Of a stretch of 36,114 bases of DNA, positions 28,093 to 36,114 are shown piece by piece. Under the pieces are notes generated by a model, which ran no database searches, was not told the origin of the DNA, and saw only the letters and a list, made by a program, of their open reading frames with translations. Position numbers and translations under genes: made by a program. Each line of letters begins with the position of its first letter. Positions within the stretch are counted from its first letter, which is position 1. This DNA is from an uncultured Clostridia bacterium (GTDB lineage Bacteria > Bacillota > Clostridia > Oscillospirales > Ruminococcaceae): the NCBI GenBank assembly GCA_947631585.1, contig CANRLY010000002.1, positions 1 through 36,114 on the forward strand. Reading direction: 5' to 3'.

Positions 28093-29289
28093 CTATTTAC
28101 CTGAAAGCCGCAGCAGCCTGTCAAGTATCACATGAGCAGCCTGCTCCTTGCTCATAAGCCCTAACTCCTCGCAGCCGCCTGCCGTTATCAGGGTTATTAC
28201 GTTGGTGTCCACCCCAAAGCCTGCGCCCTCCTGCGCTACCGAATTGGCACATATCATGTCGCAGCCCTTGGACTCCAGCTTTTTTCGGGAGTTTTCAATA
28301 AGATCGTCAGTCTCCATGGAAAATCCGCACAGCACCTGACCTTTCCGCTTATGCTGACCCAGATACGCCAGAATGTCTTTCGTCCGCCTGAAAGCCACGG
28401 TCATCTCATCGCCGGATTTCTTTATCTTCCCGGAAGATACCTCCACCGGCGTGTAGTCGGACACCGCCGCCGCCTTTATTATCATGTCCGCTTCGCCGCT
28501 GAGACCTGTTACCGCCTGGAACATCTCCTCCGCAGAAGTCACCTTTATAACGTTTGTGAACAAAGGCGGCAAAACTTCAGTGTGCGCCGCAACTATGGTC
28601 ACTTCCGCACCCCTGAGCATTGCGGCTCTTGCAATGGCAAACCCCATCTTTCCGCTGGAATGATTGGTTATGAACCTGACCGGATCCAGACTTTCCCTGG
28701 TCGCTCCGGCAGTGACTAAAACTTTCTTTCCGGCAAGGTCTTTTTCATAAGCCACAGCTTTCAGAATGTACTCTACAAGCGTTTCCTCGTCCGGAAGCTT
28801 TCCGTCTCCGATGTCGCCGTTTGCAAGCATACCCCTTACCGGCTCGACTATCTCCCAGCCGTAACCTCTCAGCTTTTCAATGTTGTCCTGTACCACCGGG
28901 TTGTGAAACATATTGTGATTCATCGCAGGAGCGATTATCTTCCTGCACGGACAAGCCATCACCGTGGTGGTCAGCATATCGTCAGCTATCCCGCACGCCA
29001 GCTTGCCTATGACGTTCGCCGACGCCGGAGCTACCATCACCACGTCAGCCCTCTTTGCCAGCGCAACGTGCTCCACACTGTACTGAAAATTCCTGTCAAA
29101 CGTGTCGATAAGACACTTGTTGCAGGTGAGCGTCTCTATGGTAATTGGGTCTATAAAACGAGTTGCGTTTTCCGTCATCAGCGTCTGAACATCACAGCCC
29201 AGCTTTTTTAACATTCTGGCAACGTTCGCCATCTTGTATGCGGCAATGCTTCCCGTTATCCCCAGAACTACAGTCTTTCCTTTAAGCAA
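28093..29289 (-). CDS. coaBC: Bifunctional phosphopantothenoylcysteine decarboxylase/phosphopantothenate-cysteine ligase
   Basis: VVLGITGSIAAYKMANVARMLKKLGCDVQTLMTENATRFI, APAMNHNMF, GATRESLDPVRFITNHSSGKMGFAIA, FSMETDDL. Confidence 0.97.
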   Translation of the reverse strand: MLKGKTVVLGITGSIAAYKMANVARMLKKLGCDVQTLMTENATRFIDPITIETLTCNKCLIDTFDRNFQYSVEHVALAKRADVVMVAPASANVIGKLACGIADDMLTTTVMACPCRKIIAPAMNHNMFHNPVVQDNIEKLRGYGWEIVEPVRGMLANGDIGDGKLPDEETLVEYILKAVAYEKDLAGKKVLVTAGATRESLDPVRFITNHSSGKMGFAIARAAMLRGAEVTIVAAHTEVLPPLFTNVIKVTSAEEMFQAVTGLSGEADMIIKAAAVSDYTPVEVSSGKIKKSGDEMTVAFRRTKDILAYLGQHKRKGQVLCGFSMETDDLIENSRKKLESKGCDMICANSVAQEGAGFGVDTNVITLITAGGCEELGLMSKEQAAHVILDRLLRLSGK

Positions 29290-29534
29290 AATTATCCCTC
29301 CTCAGAATGACACATCAGCGTCCGCCTTGCGCCGTACCCATATTGTAACACACTTTTTCCCCCCTGACAAGAGCCTGTGTAAAAAATCCGCCATTGTATT
29401 TGTGCAAAATCACGAAAAATCGTTTTTTCCTTGATTATTTTTAATATTTGTTGTATAATTTAATAAAATGGCTTCGTTGTCGCTTGTTCGTAAAATGAGG
29501 CTTTATCCTGACAGAAAAAAAGGAGGCGGTCAGC

Positions 29535-31628
29535 TTGGAATATGGTGCTTTTAACGTGAGACAGGTCAGACTTGGAAAAATGACCGCCGATATAAATGAT
29601 AACCTGAAGATCGTCAAGTATGATAAGGGTTTTCTGGAACTTGCCGGAAAATATCCTGCCGATATCGAAAACGGTATGTACTTCGCCGAACTGTTCCAGG
29701 GCAAAAAAGACGAGGCTTCCCAGATAATCGAACTTGCAAGGGATAATATCCGCATATTCGGCGAAAGCCACCTTACTCACTATATCTACCGCAGCGACGG
29801 CAGCAAGCTGTATGTTATCTGTCGGGCGTACCTTGACGAAAAGCCCGGACTTATAAACATGACTATGTGCGACGTCTCGGAAAGCAGGACCCCCGACCTG
29901 AGACTGGTCACCCAGGACGCCGACTTTTCAGAAGAAAAGAACGTTGTCTATCTGGATTATGACGTTGAATCGGATAAAATGTATCTTCCTGCCGGCATTG
30001 CCAAAAAGGTGATGGCAAAGTATCCTTTCTCTAAGTATTGGGAACATAACTGCCCTGCCATGACCGTCCACCCGGACGACTATGAGAATTATCGGGACCA
30101 GTGGGAAAGATGCCTGAAACGTCAGGATACCTGCCTGGTGGAATTCAGGAGCAAGGCGTTTTCCGATGATGATTCTTATAAATGGTACAGACTGCCGCGG
30201 GCAAGCGTCGCCGACGAGACCGGACGGGTCACCACCGTGTTCGGAAGGCTTTATTCCATTCAGGCGGAAAAAGTCCTCAGCGCAAAACTGGAATATGACC
30301 AAAAAGTCATAGAGGCTCTTTCCACTACCGACCCGCTGACAGGTCTGCTGAACAGAAATACTTTTAAGGCGAGAGTAGCCGAAAGATTAAAAAGCTTCGA
30401 CCACTCCCACTGCTATGCGCTGGTGTACTCCGATATCAATGATTTTTCCTATATAAACGATAACTTCGGCTTTGACGAGGGCAACAGCGTGCTTTGCGAC
30501 CTGGCAAAGCTCATCGCCGGCAACAGCCCCGACGTGCTGTCCTGTAGGATATATTCCGACTACTTTATGTCTTTCGTGGTCTCTTATAACCAGGACGAGA
30601 TAATAAAGTGCGTTTCTATGATAAATAATATCTTCTGCAAGAATATGAAAGAAAAATACCCTGCCAGCGATATACATATCTCAACAGGCGTGTTCTTCTT
30701 CCACGAGGATTGCCTGGACGTTACTATCGCTATGGATAACGCAAACCTTGCCAGGCGTTCGGTAAAGGGCAGCAAGGACGTTCCCTGCGGTATCTATTCG
30801 GAAAGCATGAGAAGAAAACGCCGCCACGAACAGAAAATAGCCAGCGAGCTTCATTCCGCTATCGAGGACGGCTCTATAGAAATGTTCCTTCAGCCCAAGT
30901 TTTCCATCTCCACAAGGGAGATAATCGGTGCGGAAGCTCTTGCCAGATGGCGCAATCCCGACGGCAGCTATAAGCTCCCCTTTGAATTTGTGGAAGTGCT
31001 GGAAAAGGTCGGATATATCGTTGAGCTGGACTTTTACGTCTACGAACTGCTTCTTAAACAAATGAAACAATGGAAAGAAAAAGGCATAAAGCTGATCCCT
31101 ATCTCGGTGAACTTTTCCCGTCTGCATAACCTGAGAAAAGACTTTGTGGAAAGACTTATCTCCCTTGCAGACCAATACCAGATAGATAAGAGCCTGATAG
31201 AGATAGAAGTCACCGAAAGCGCATTTGCTTCCGATGTCAGGTCGATGATGAGAAACCTGTCCAAACTGAGGAACGCCGGCTTCAAAATAGATATTGACGA
31301 CTTCGGTATCGGCTACTCCTCACTGTCAATGCTGCTTACCGCTCCTATCGATACGGTAAAGGTGGATAAGGTCTTTATAGATAACCTTGACCGTTCCGAG
31401 ATGAGCAGGGAGTATGTAAAGCAGATCTGTATCCTTATCGCCACAACCAAAAAGAACGTGGTCTTTGAGGGTGTAGAAACCGAAGATCAGGCAAAATTCC
31501 TCAGCGAGTGGGGCTTTAACATCGCCCAGGGCTGGCTGTTTGACAAAGCCATCTCCCCCAAGGAGTTTGAGGAGAAATACCTGACAGTCTCCGAACCGCA
31601 AAAGCAGGTCGCAGAACATGAGGCTTGA
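29535..31628 (+). CDS. PAS-like/GGDEF (degenerate)/EAL protein; predicted c-di-GMP phosphodiesterase
   Basis: TTDPLTGLLNRNTF, with RIYSDYF in place of GGDEF. EAL core intact: GAEALARW, SVNFSR, EVTESAF, IDIDDFGIGYSSL, VKVDKVFID, VFEGVET. Confidence 0.93.
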   Translation: MEYGAFNVRQVRLGKMTADINDNLKIVKYDKGFLELAGKYPADIENGMYFAELFQGKKDEASQIIELARDNIRIFGESHLTHYIYRSDGSKLYVICRAYLDEKPGLINMTMCDVSESRTPDLRLVTQDADFSEEKNVVYLDYDVESDKMYLPAGIAKKVMAKYPFSKYWEHNCPAMTVHPDDYENYRDQWERCLKRQDTCLVEFRSKAFSDDDSYKWYRLPRASVADETGRVTTVFGRLYSIQAEKVLSAKLEYDQKVIEALSTTDPLTGLLNRNTFKARVAERLKSFDHSHCYALVYSDINDFSYINDNFGFDEGNSVLCDLAKLIAGNSPDVLSCRIYSDYFMSFVVSYNQDEIIKCVSMINNIFCKNMKEKYPASDIHISTGVFFFHEDCLDVTIAMDNANLARRSVKGSKDVPCGIYSESMRRKRRHEQKIASELHSAIEDGSIEMFLQPKFSISTREIIGAEALARWRNPDGSYKLPFEFVEVLEKVGYIVELDFYVYELLLKQMKQWKEKGIKLIPISVNFSRLHNLRKDFVERLISLADQYQIDKSLIEIEVTESAFASDVRSMMRNLSKLRNAGFKIDIDDFGIGYSSLSMLLTAPIDTVKVDKVFIDNLDRSEMSREYVKQICILIATTKKNVVFEGVETEDQAKFLSEWGFNIAQGWLFDKAISPKEFEEKYLTVSEPQKQVAEHEA

Positions 31629-31661
31629 TAGACCCTACAGAAATTTAATTACCAAAATAAA

Positions 31662-31698
31662 AAACTTCCCGCTTATCACGGGAAGTTTTATTTTTGCC
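31662..31698. terminator. Intrinsic terminator
   Basis: AAAACTTCCCG-CTTAT-CACGGGAAGTTTTATTTTTG. Confidence 0.85.
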
Positions 31699-31703
31699 TT
31701 AGA

Positions 31704-34244
31704 TCAGAGCTTTCTGAGCTGCTGAACTATCACTGTTACCAAAAGCCAAACCAGCTCGTAACAAAGCACCACCGATGCGGTCAGCTGACTGAACGACCCC
31801 AGCACCGCCATTATCAGAGCTATCACAGCCCCCAGTATTGAGGACGCCATCTGTATCGTCACCCCGACCAGAGACAGCATTTGTATCTTCTTGGCACCGG
31901 TAATAAGCATTGCCAGACTCTGGAAATGCCCTGAACACAGCATGGACGCCGACATTGTGGGCACATAGGAGGTCTGCCGGTCGTACTCCTTGTAGTCGCT
32001 GTATTTCAGCAGCGACATGGAATCAGGCGATATCCCGAACAGCTTTGACAGCAGATTCAGAGAAACAAATGCGTCCACCGACCGGATTATGATCTTGATG
32101 TTCTGCTTCTCCAGCTCCCTCAGCCACTTTGTAACGTTCACCGAAGCTTTTACCCTGATTATGAACAGCGCCGATACCACTCCCGACACCGACAGATAGA
32201 CCGCCACGTTCCCTTTGGAATACTCCCTTTCCTTTGCGATGGTAGGCAGCCCCTCTATGGAATGTCTCTCCATCAGCTCTCTCGTTCCCAGAAGCACCCT
32301 CTTGTTCTCTATCCAGCCGGAAAGCCCCTGGTCGTCCTCATAAATGTAGCTTTCTACAGGATAAAGCATATCCGTTCTGCCTTTCAGTATCTTGTAGAAG
32401 GTAGAACCCAGCACGCTTCCTGCCTGACAAGCAAGGCTTCCGGCATAAAGTATGCACTCCTCCAGCATGGTCGCAGACATAGCTTTCAGGTTCACAAGCT
32501 CCACCATTCCCTCCGGGAAAAGCTGCTCAACTCCCACCAGAACGGAGTTTGTATCGCAGAATTCCTCCACCGAGGAATACCCCAGCATTACCGCCGAGGA
32601 CTGAAGATACTTCTTGCTTGCCCTTGCCAGCGGAAGATTCGCCACCAGCATGATAGCTATAGAGGAGCAGATAGCCAGCGTTCCAGCCAGTATGGAAAGT
32701 CCGGCAACTGCGTGTCCCAGCGTTCCCGAAGCGTTCTTATCCAGCATCATTCCCAGAAAAGCTATAAGTACAGCCGCCAGCGTCATGAACGGCGCAAATT
32801 TCTTGCTGTAGGAATCCGACACATCAGGCGAATAGGAATTGCCGATAAAGTCCTTTACGAACTCGGTTTTCTTCATTGCAGCCAGACAAGGGTACTCGTT
32901 CACCGAACGCTTTGTGAATTTCAGCGCAGTTTCCTCGTCATCTACCATAGTTATTGCGTACTTGTCATATTCTCCCGAAACGTACTTGAAGTTCCGTTCC
33001 GTCCGGCTTATTATCATCAGCTTGCCCAGGGCGTTGAAAAGCAGTCCCAGCATTGCCGCCGCCGTGTAAATGTGGAAATTCCCCGTTCTTGCCAGTTCGT
33101 CGTCCACAAGTATAACTATCCCCGACAGCACCGCCGCCACTATGGACACCGCCGCTATACTGTCGCAGTCTGCTTTCATAGTAACAAGGTTTTTCAGTCC
33201 TGAGAACACCACGTTATAAGAAACAAAGCAGGCGACCAAAGCCAGAGCAGTCAGTGTGAAAGCGAACCCTCCCGGGCTGGTGGTCCTGTCGAATATTTTC
33301 AGTATGGGCAGGGAAAAATCATTCGCCACAGAGATATAAGCCGCCGCCGCCGAAGTGATGAGCAGTATCACTGCTCTGAGGAAGATATTGCTCTTTATCT
33401 GGTAGATCTCGCTTTCCACCACGGACGTCTCATCAAAGCTGTTGTATTCGCCCTCAGTGTAATCATCGTCCTGCTGGGCTTCCTCTCTCTCCTTCTCTTC
33501 CAGAACGAACTTTTCTATCCGCTTCTGGCGTTTCTTTTTAAGAGCTTCTCTGTCCTCGGCTTCGTCCGCCTCTTCCGGGATATCCACCTGAGCGGTCTCC
33601 GGGATTATCTTTCCGGTAAGACCCATCTCTATGTCCTGCGGCTTGGGACGGCTCATAGGCTCAACGCCCGCAGCGCCCTCTTTTCCCTTGTCGGACTTCT
33701 TCTTTTTCAGATCGACTATCTTCTGGATCATGGCGGTATTGCCGGACTTTCCAGCCGTTTCTTTCTTCTCCGCCTCCGCAGCCTTTTTCCGGCTGTCCTG
33801 AACGCTCTGAACGTTCTGACCATTCTGAACGCCCTGTTCTTTCCTTGACTTCTCAGAAGTTTCCGGCTGGTATACTTCGGTCTTTTCTTCCGCTTTTTCC
33901 GGCTTTGGCGCAGGAGCTTCCTCCAGCCCCTCCACCGCCTTTTCGACCAGTGCAGTGACCGACATATCGCTTACCGGCGACTCTTTCACCGGCGCAGGAG
34001 CAGGCTCGATAGGCTGGGGCTTGATACCCAGCTTTATTTTAAGACCCAAAGTCTCCTCCATATCCTTTTTTGGAACGTCAGCCTCCCTGCCGGACGCCGC
34101 CGACCCGGACTGCGCAGACTTTTCAGTTTCAGAGCCTGCGTCCCGACTGCCGTCAGGTACGATAGCAGCTTTCCCGTCAGGAGCAGTATCCGTCTTGGCG
34201 GAATATTCTTTAAGAATATCCTCAAGTGAAAAATCGTCTGCCAT
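31704..34244 (-). CDS. Membrane protein with degenerate P-type-ATPase-like architecture and long charged N-terminal tail
   Basis: TM pairs; LKNLVTMKADCDSIAAVSIVAA; ANLPLARASKKYLQSSAVMLGYSSVEEFCDTNSVLVGVEQLF (position of the DKTGT region); GLSGWIENKRVLLGTRELMERHSI and NVAVYLSVSGVVSALFIIRVKASVNVTKWLRELEKQNIKIIIRSVDA resemble the N and P domains. Confidence 0.65.
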   Translation of the reverse strand: MADDFSLEDILKEYSAKTDTAPDGKAAIVPDGSRDAGSETEKSAQSGSAASGREADVPKKDMEETLGLKIKLGIKPQPIEPAPAPVKESPVSDMSVTALVEKAVEGLEEAPAPKPEKAEEKTEVYQPETSEKSRKEQGVQNGQNVQSVQDSRKKAAEAEKKETAGKSGNTAMIQKIVDLKKKKSDKGKEGAAGVEPMSRPKPQDIEMGLTGKIIPETAQVDIPEEADEAEDREALKKKRQKRIEKFVLEEKEREEAQQDDDYTEGEYNSFDETSVVESEIYQIKSNIFLRAVILLITSAAAAYISVANDFSLPILKIFDRTTSPGGFAFTLTALALVACFVSYNVVFSGLKNLVTMKADCDSIAAVSIVAAVLSGIVILVDDELARTGNFHIYTAAAMLGLLFNALGKLMIISRTERNFKYVSGEYDKYAITMVDDEETALKFTKRSVNEYPCLAAMKKTEFVKDFIGNSYSPDVSDSYSKKFAPFMTLAAVLIAFLGMMLDKNASGTLGHAVAGLSILAGTLAICSSIAIMLVANLPLARASKKYLQSSAVMLGYSSVEEFCDTNSVLVGVEQLFPEGMVELVNLKAMSATMLEECILYAGSLACQAGSVLGSTFYKILKGRTDMLYPVESYIYEDDQGLSGWIENKRVLLGTRELMERHSIEGLPTIAKEREYSKGNVAVYLSVSGVVSALFIIRVKASVNVTKWLRELEKQNIKIIIRSVDAFVSLNLLSKLFGISPDSMSLLKYSDYKEYDRQTSYVPTMSASMLCSGHFQSLAMLITGAKKIQMLSLVGVTIQMASSILGAVIALIMAVLGSFSQLTASVVLCYELVWLLVTVIVQQLRKL

Positions 34245-34343
34245 TATTCGATCATTCCCTTCCGAAATTTTTCCTCACATTCCGCAGCGTAAGCCGCAGC
34301 CAGCTTCGGAAATTCTATAACATCTGTATCTTTTGCAGCTTTG

Positions 34344-35198
34344 TCATATCCTGCCTTTGCGCTGCCTGACCGCTTCGTACATAAATATCCCTGCCGCCAC
34401 CGAAGCGTTCAGCGAATTTATCTTCCCAGCCATGGGGAGCTTCAGCAGAAAATCGCACTTTTCCCTTACCAGACGGCTCATTCCGCCGCCCTCGCTTCCT
34501 ATCACCAAAGCCATCGCTCCGTCCAGCTTCACCAAATCATAGTCCTCACCGGCAATGTCCGTCCCGTAGACCCACACGCCGTTTTCCTTGAAAAAGTCTA
34601 TGACCCCTGCGATGTTCGGCACTCTTGCCACAGGAACCACTCCGGCAGCCCCGGCGGAAGTCTTGAACACCGTTGAATTAAGCGATGCGCTGCGCCTTTT
34701 CGGAATAACTACCCCGTGCGCACCGGCACATTCGGCTGTTCTGATTATCGCCCCCAGGTTGTGAGGGTCCTCTATCTCGTCGCAAATTATAATAAAAGGC
34801 TGTTCTCCCTTTTTTCTGGCAATTTCCAGTATCTCTTCCGGGGAACTGTACTCTGCGCACGCCGCTGCCGCAGCCACCCCCTGGTGAGCTCCTCCGGCGC
34901 ACATGGCGTCCAACTTAGCCGGAGCGGTGCTTTTTACAACTATTCCCCGTTCCCTTGCCATTGCGGCTATCTGAACTGCCGTTCCACCGGCGTTTGGGTC
35001 TATAAAGATCTTGTCTATCGCCATTCCCGACTTCAACGCTTCCAGCACAGGATTCCTGCCGATTATCAGCGTCCTGTCGCTTTCCTGAGCTTGTCCGCCG
35101 AAGCTTCCACCCTTGCCGCCAGAACTTCCACCCTTGCCACCAGAACTTCCACCCCTGACGGGTCGCTGCCGCCTTTTGAAACTGTCATTTCCTGCCAT
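34344..35198 (-). CDS. TrmH/RlmB-family (SpoU) 2'-O-ribose RNA methyltransferase
   Basis: LIIGRNPVLEALKSGMAIDKIFI, DEIEDPHNLGAIIRTAECAGAHGVVIPKRRSASLNSTVFKTSAGA, ALVIGSEGGGMSRLVREKCDFLLKLPMAGKINSLNASVAAGI. Confidence 0.95.
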   Translation of the reverse strand: MAGNDSFKRRQRPVRGGSSGGKGGSSGGKGGSFGGQAQESDRTLIIGRNPVLEALKSGMAIDKIFIDPNAGGTAVQIAAMARERGIVVKSTAPAKLDAMCAGGAHQGVAAAAACAEYSSPEEILEIARKKGEQPFIIICDEIEDPHNLGAIIRTAECAGAHGVVIPKRRSASLNSTVFKTSAGAAGVVPVARVPNIAGVIDFFKENGVWVYGTDIAGEDYDLVKLDGAMALVIGSEGGGMSRLVREKCDFLLKLPMAGKINSLNASVAAGIFMYEAVRQRKGRI

Positions 35199-35331
35199 AG
35201 ATAACTGCCGCCTTTCCTAGCGGGCAAACATAATATCCCCTATAAAATAATGCTCCATATTATTTTACCACAAAGCCGCAAAAATGCCAATAGTTTTGAC
35301 ACATATTTCATCATATTCTACAAAAATAGCA

Positions 35332-35628
35332 CTACAAAATAAGTAATAATGACAATAAACCCACCAGTCCTGAGAGAATGATCGCCGCCGCAACAGCAAA
35401 ATGCAGCTTCTGCCCGGCCCACAGCCCACGGTTTTTCCTGCCCGCTGCGCCAAACCGTGCAGCCCCCTCCTCCCCCATCAGAGAGGCGTAGTATTCGTAG
35501 ATCTCTGCGCCCAGCTGCTTCACCGGAACGCAGCCGTTCTCACACTTGATAAATAACAATATCTTTTCAAAATGTTCACTTTCAGGACATTTTATTTCAA
35601 TGATTTGTTTATTTACACCTTTGAGCAT
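35332..35628 (-). CDS. Small conserved-looking protein with one C-terminal TM segment
   Basis: Probable start MLKGVNKQIIEIKCPESEHFEKILLFIKC, preceded by TTGGAGGCAGGGCG (SD GGAGG); C-terminal hydrophobic helix LHFAVAAAIILSGLVGLLSLLLIL. Confidence 0.65.
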   Translation of the reverse strand: MLKGVNKQIIEIKCPESEHFEKILLFIKCENGCVPVKQLGAEIYEYYASLMGEEGAARFGAAGRKNRGLWAGQKLHFAVAAAIILSGLVGLLSLLLIL

Positions 35629-35710
35629 CGCCCTGCCTCCAATTTTCTTTAAACTAAGGATATTTTTGTCAATTTGCATACCAAATATTCAGTTCCGGCA
35701 GTTCGTTGTG

Positions 35711-35780
35711 TTGAAAACCCTGTTGAAAAAGTTGAAAGCGCTTTTGAAAAGGTTGAAAACTATGTTGAAAACGTTGAAAA
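35711..35780. repeat. Tandem TTGAAAA array with a strict 12/9-nt alternating spacing (21-bp period)
   Basis: TTGAAA(A/G) at 35711, 35723, 35732, 35744, 35753, 35765, 35774. Confidence 0.9.
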
Positions 35781-36114
35781 CATCGTGATTTTTTGGACGT
35801 TTTTTTCTAACTGTCCTTTTGCGGTGCAGTTTTGAAAACAAGTCCGTAAGATCTCCAGCCGGATTTTAAAGGGTGAATGTGAACATTCCATGAACCCTGT
35901 CACATTTTTCTCTTTGCCGTCAGACAACCCCTTTAAAACTGGCATTTGCGGCTTTGTGAATTTGTTTGCAGCAAAAGCTTCATGTTTCGCTTGCAGTCCT
36001 GCGTTCCGTCACCGGCGGCGAATAGCTGCGGTAAAACGCCGTCTCTTTTGCAAAAGTACGTTTTTTGGCACAGTTATGCAAAAATGAATACTTTCATCTG
36101 GTGGTCAGGAACCT

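Noticed and set aside
32262-33203. 313-aa plus-strand ORF
   Set aside because: Antisense to the 846-aa membrane protein; Arg/His/Gln-rich composition typical of spurious antisense frames.
35711-35780. DnaA-box cluster / replication origin
   Set aside because: The minus-strand motif TTTTCAAC does not match TTATCCACA and no origin-associated genes are present.

Overview
Window from a spore-forming Firmicute, probably Clostridia/Oscillospiraceae-like (inferred from PFOR, Ger operon and YfhO gene content). The right two thirds (about 12-36 kb) is GC-richer and mostly ordinary: GH95 fucosidase, PFOR (nifJ), YfhO membrane protein, NUDIX hydrolase, MocR-type aminotransferase, DUF421/DUF4363 pair, gerA-gerB-gerC operon, coaBC, GGDEF/EAL protein, a degenerate P-type-ATPase-like membrane protein, and a TrmH/RlmB methyltransferase. 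The left third (about 1-11.9 kb) is AT-rich and accessory. It holds nested palindromic repeats and a large two-gene operon (1285-8815). The first gene encodes a 1736-aa protein with a GHKL-ATPase-like region followed by two tandem PRTase-like modules, each with a CxxC knuckle. The second encodes a calcineurin-like metallophosphoesterase with a GAF-like N-terminus, translationally coupled to the first. The same region carries wrecked Agr/LytTR two-component genes, a DUF2971-like gene with an untracked 59-aa ORF, and a decayed winged-helix fragment. The two-gene operon is the best candidate for an undescribed (defence or stress-signalling) system. Other signals worth attention: a 107-nt perfect four-way-junction palindrome upstream of the fucosidase gene, a pseudo-P-type ATPase, and a 21-bp-phased TTGAAAA array. 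All family calls are by eye from motifs; no searches were run.
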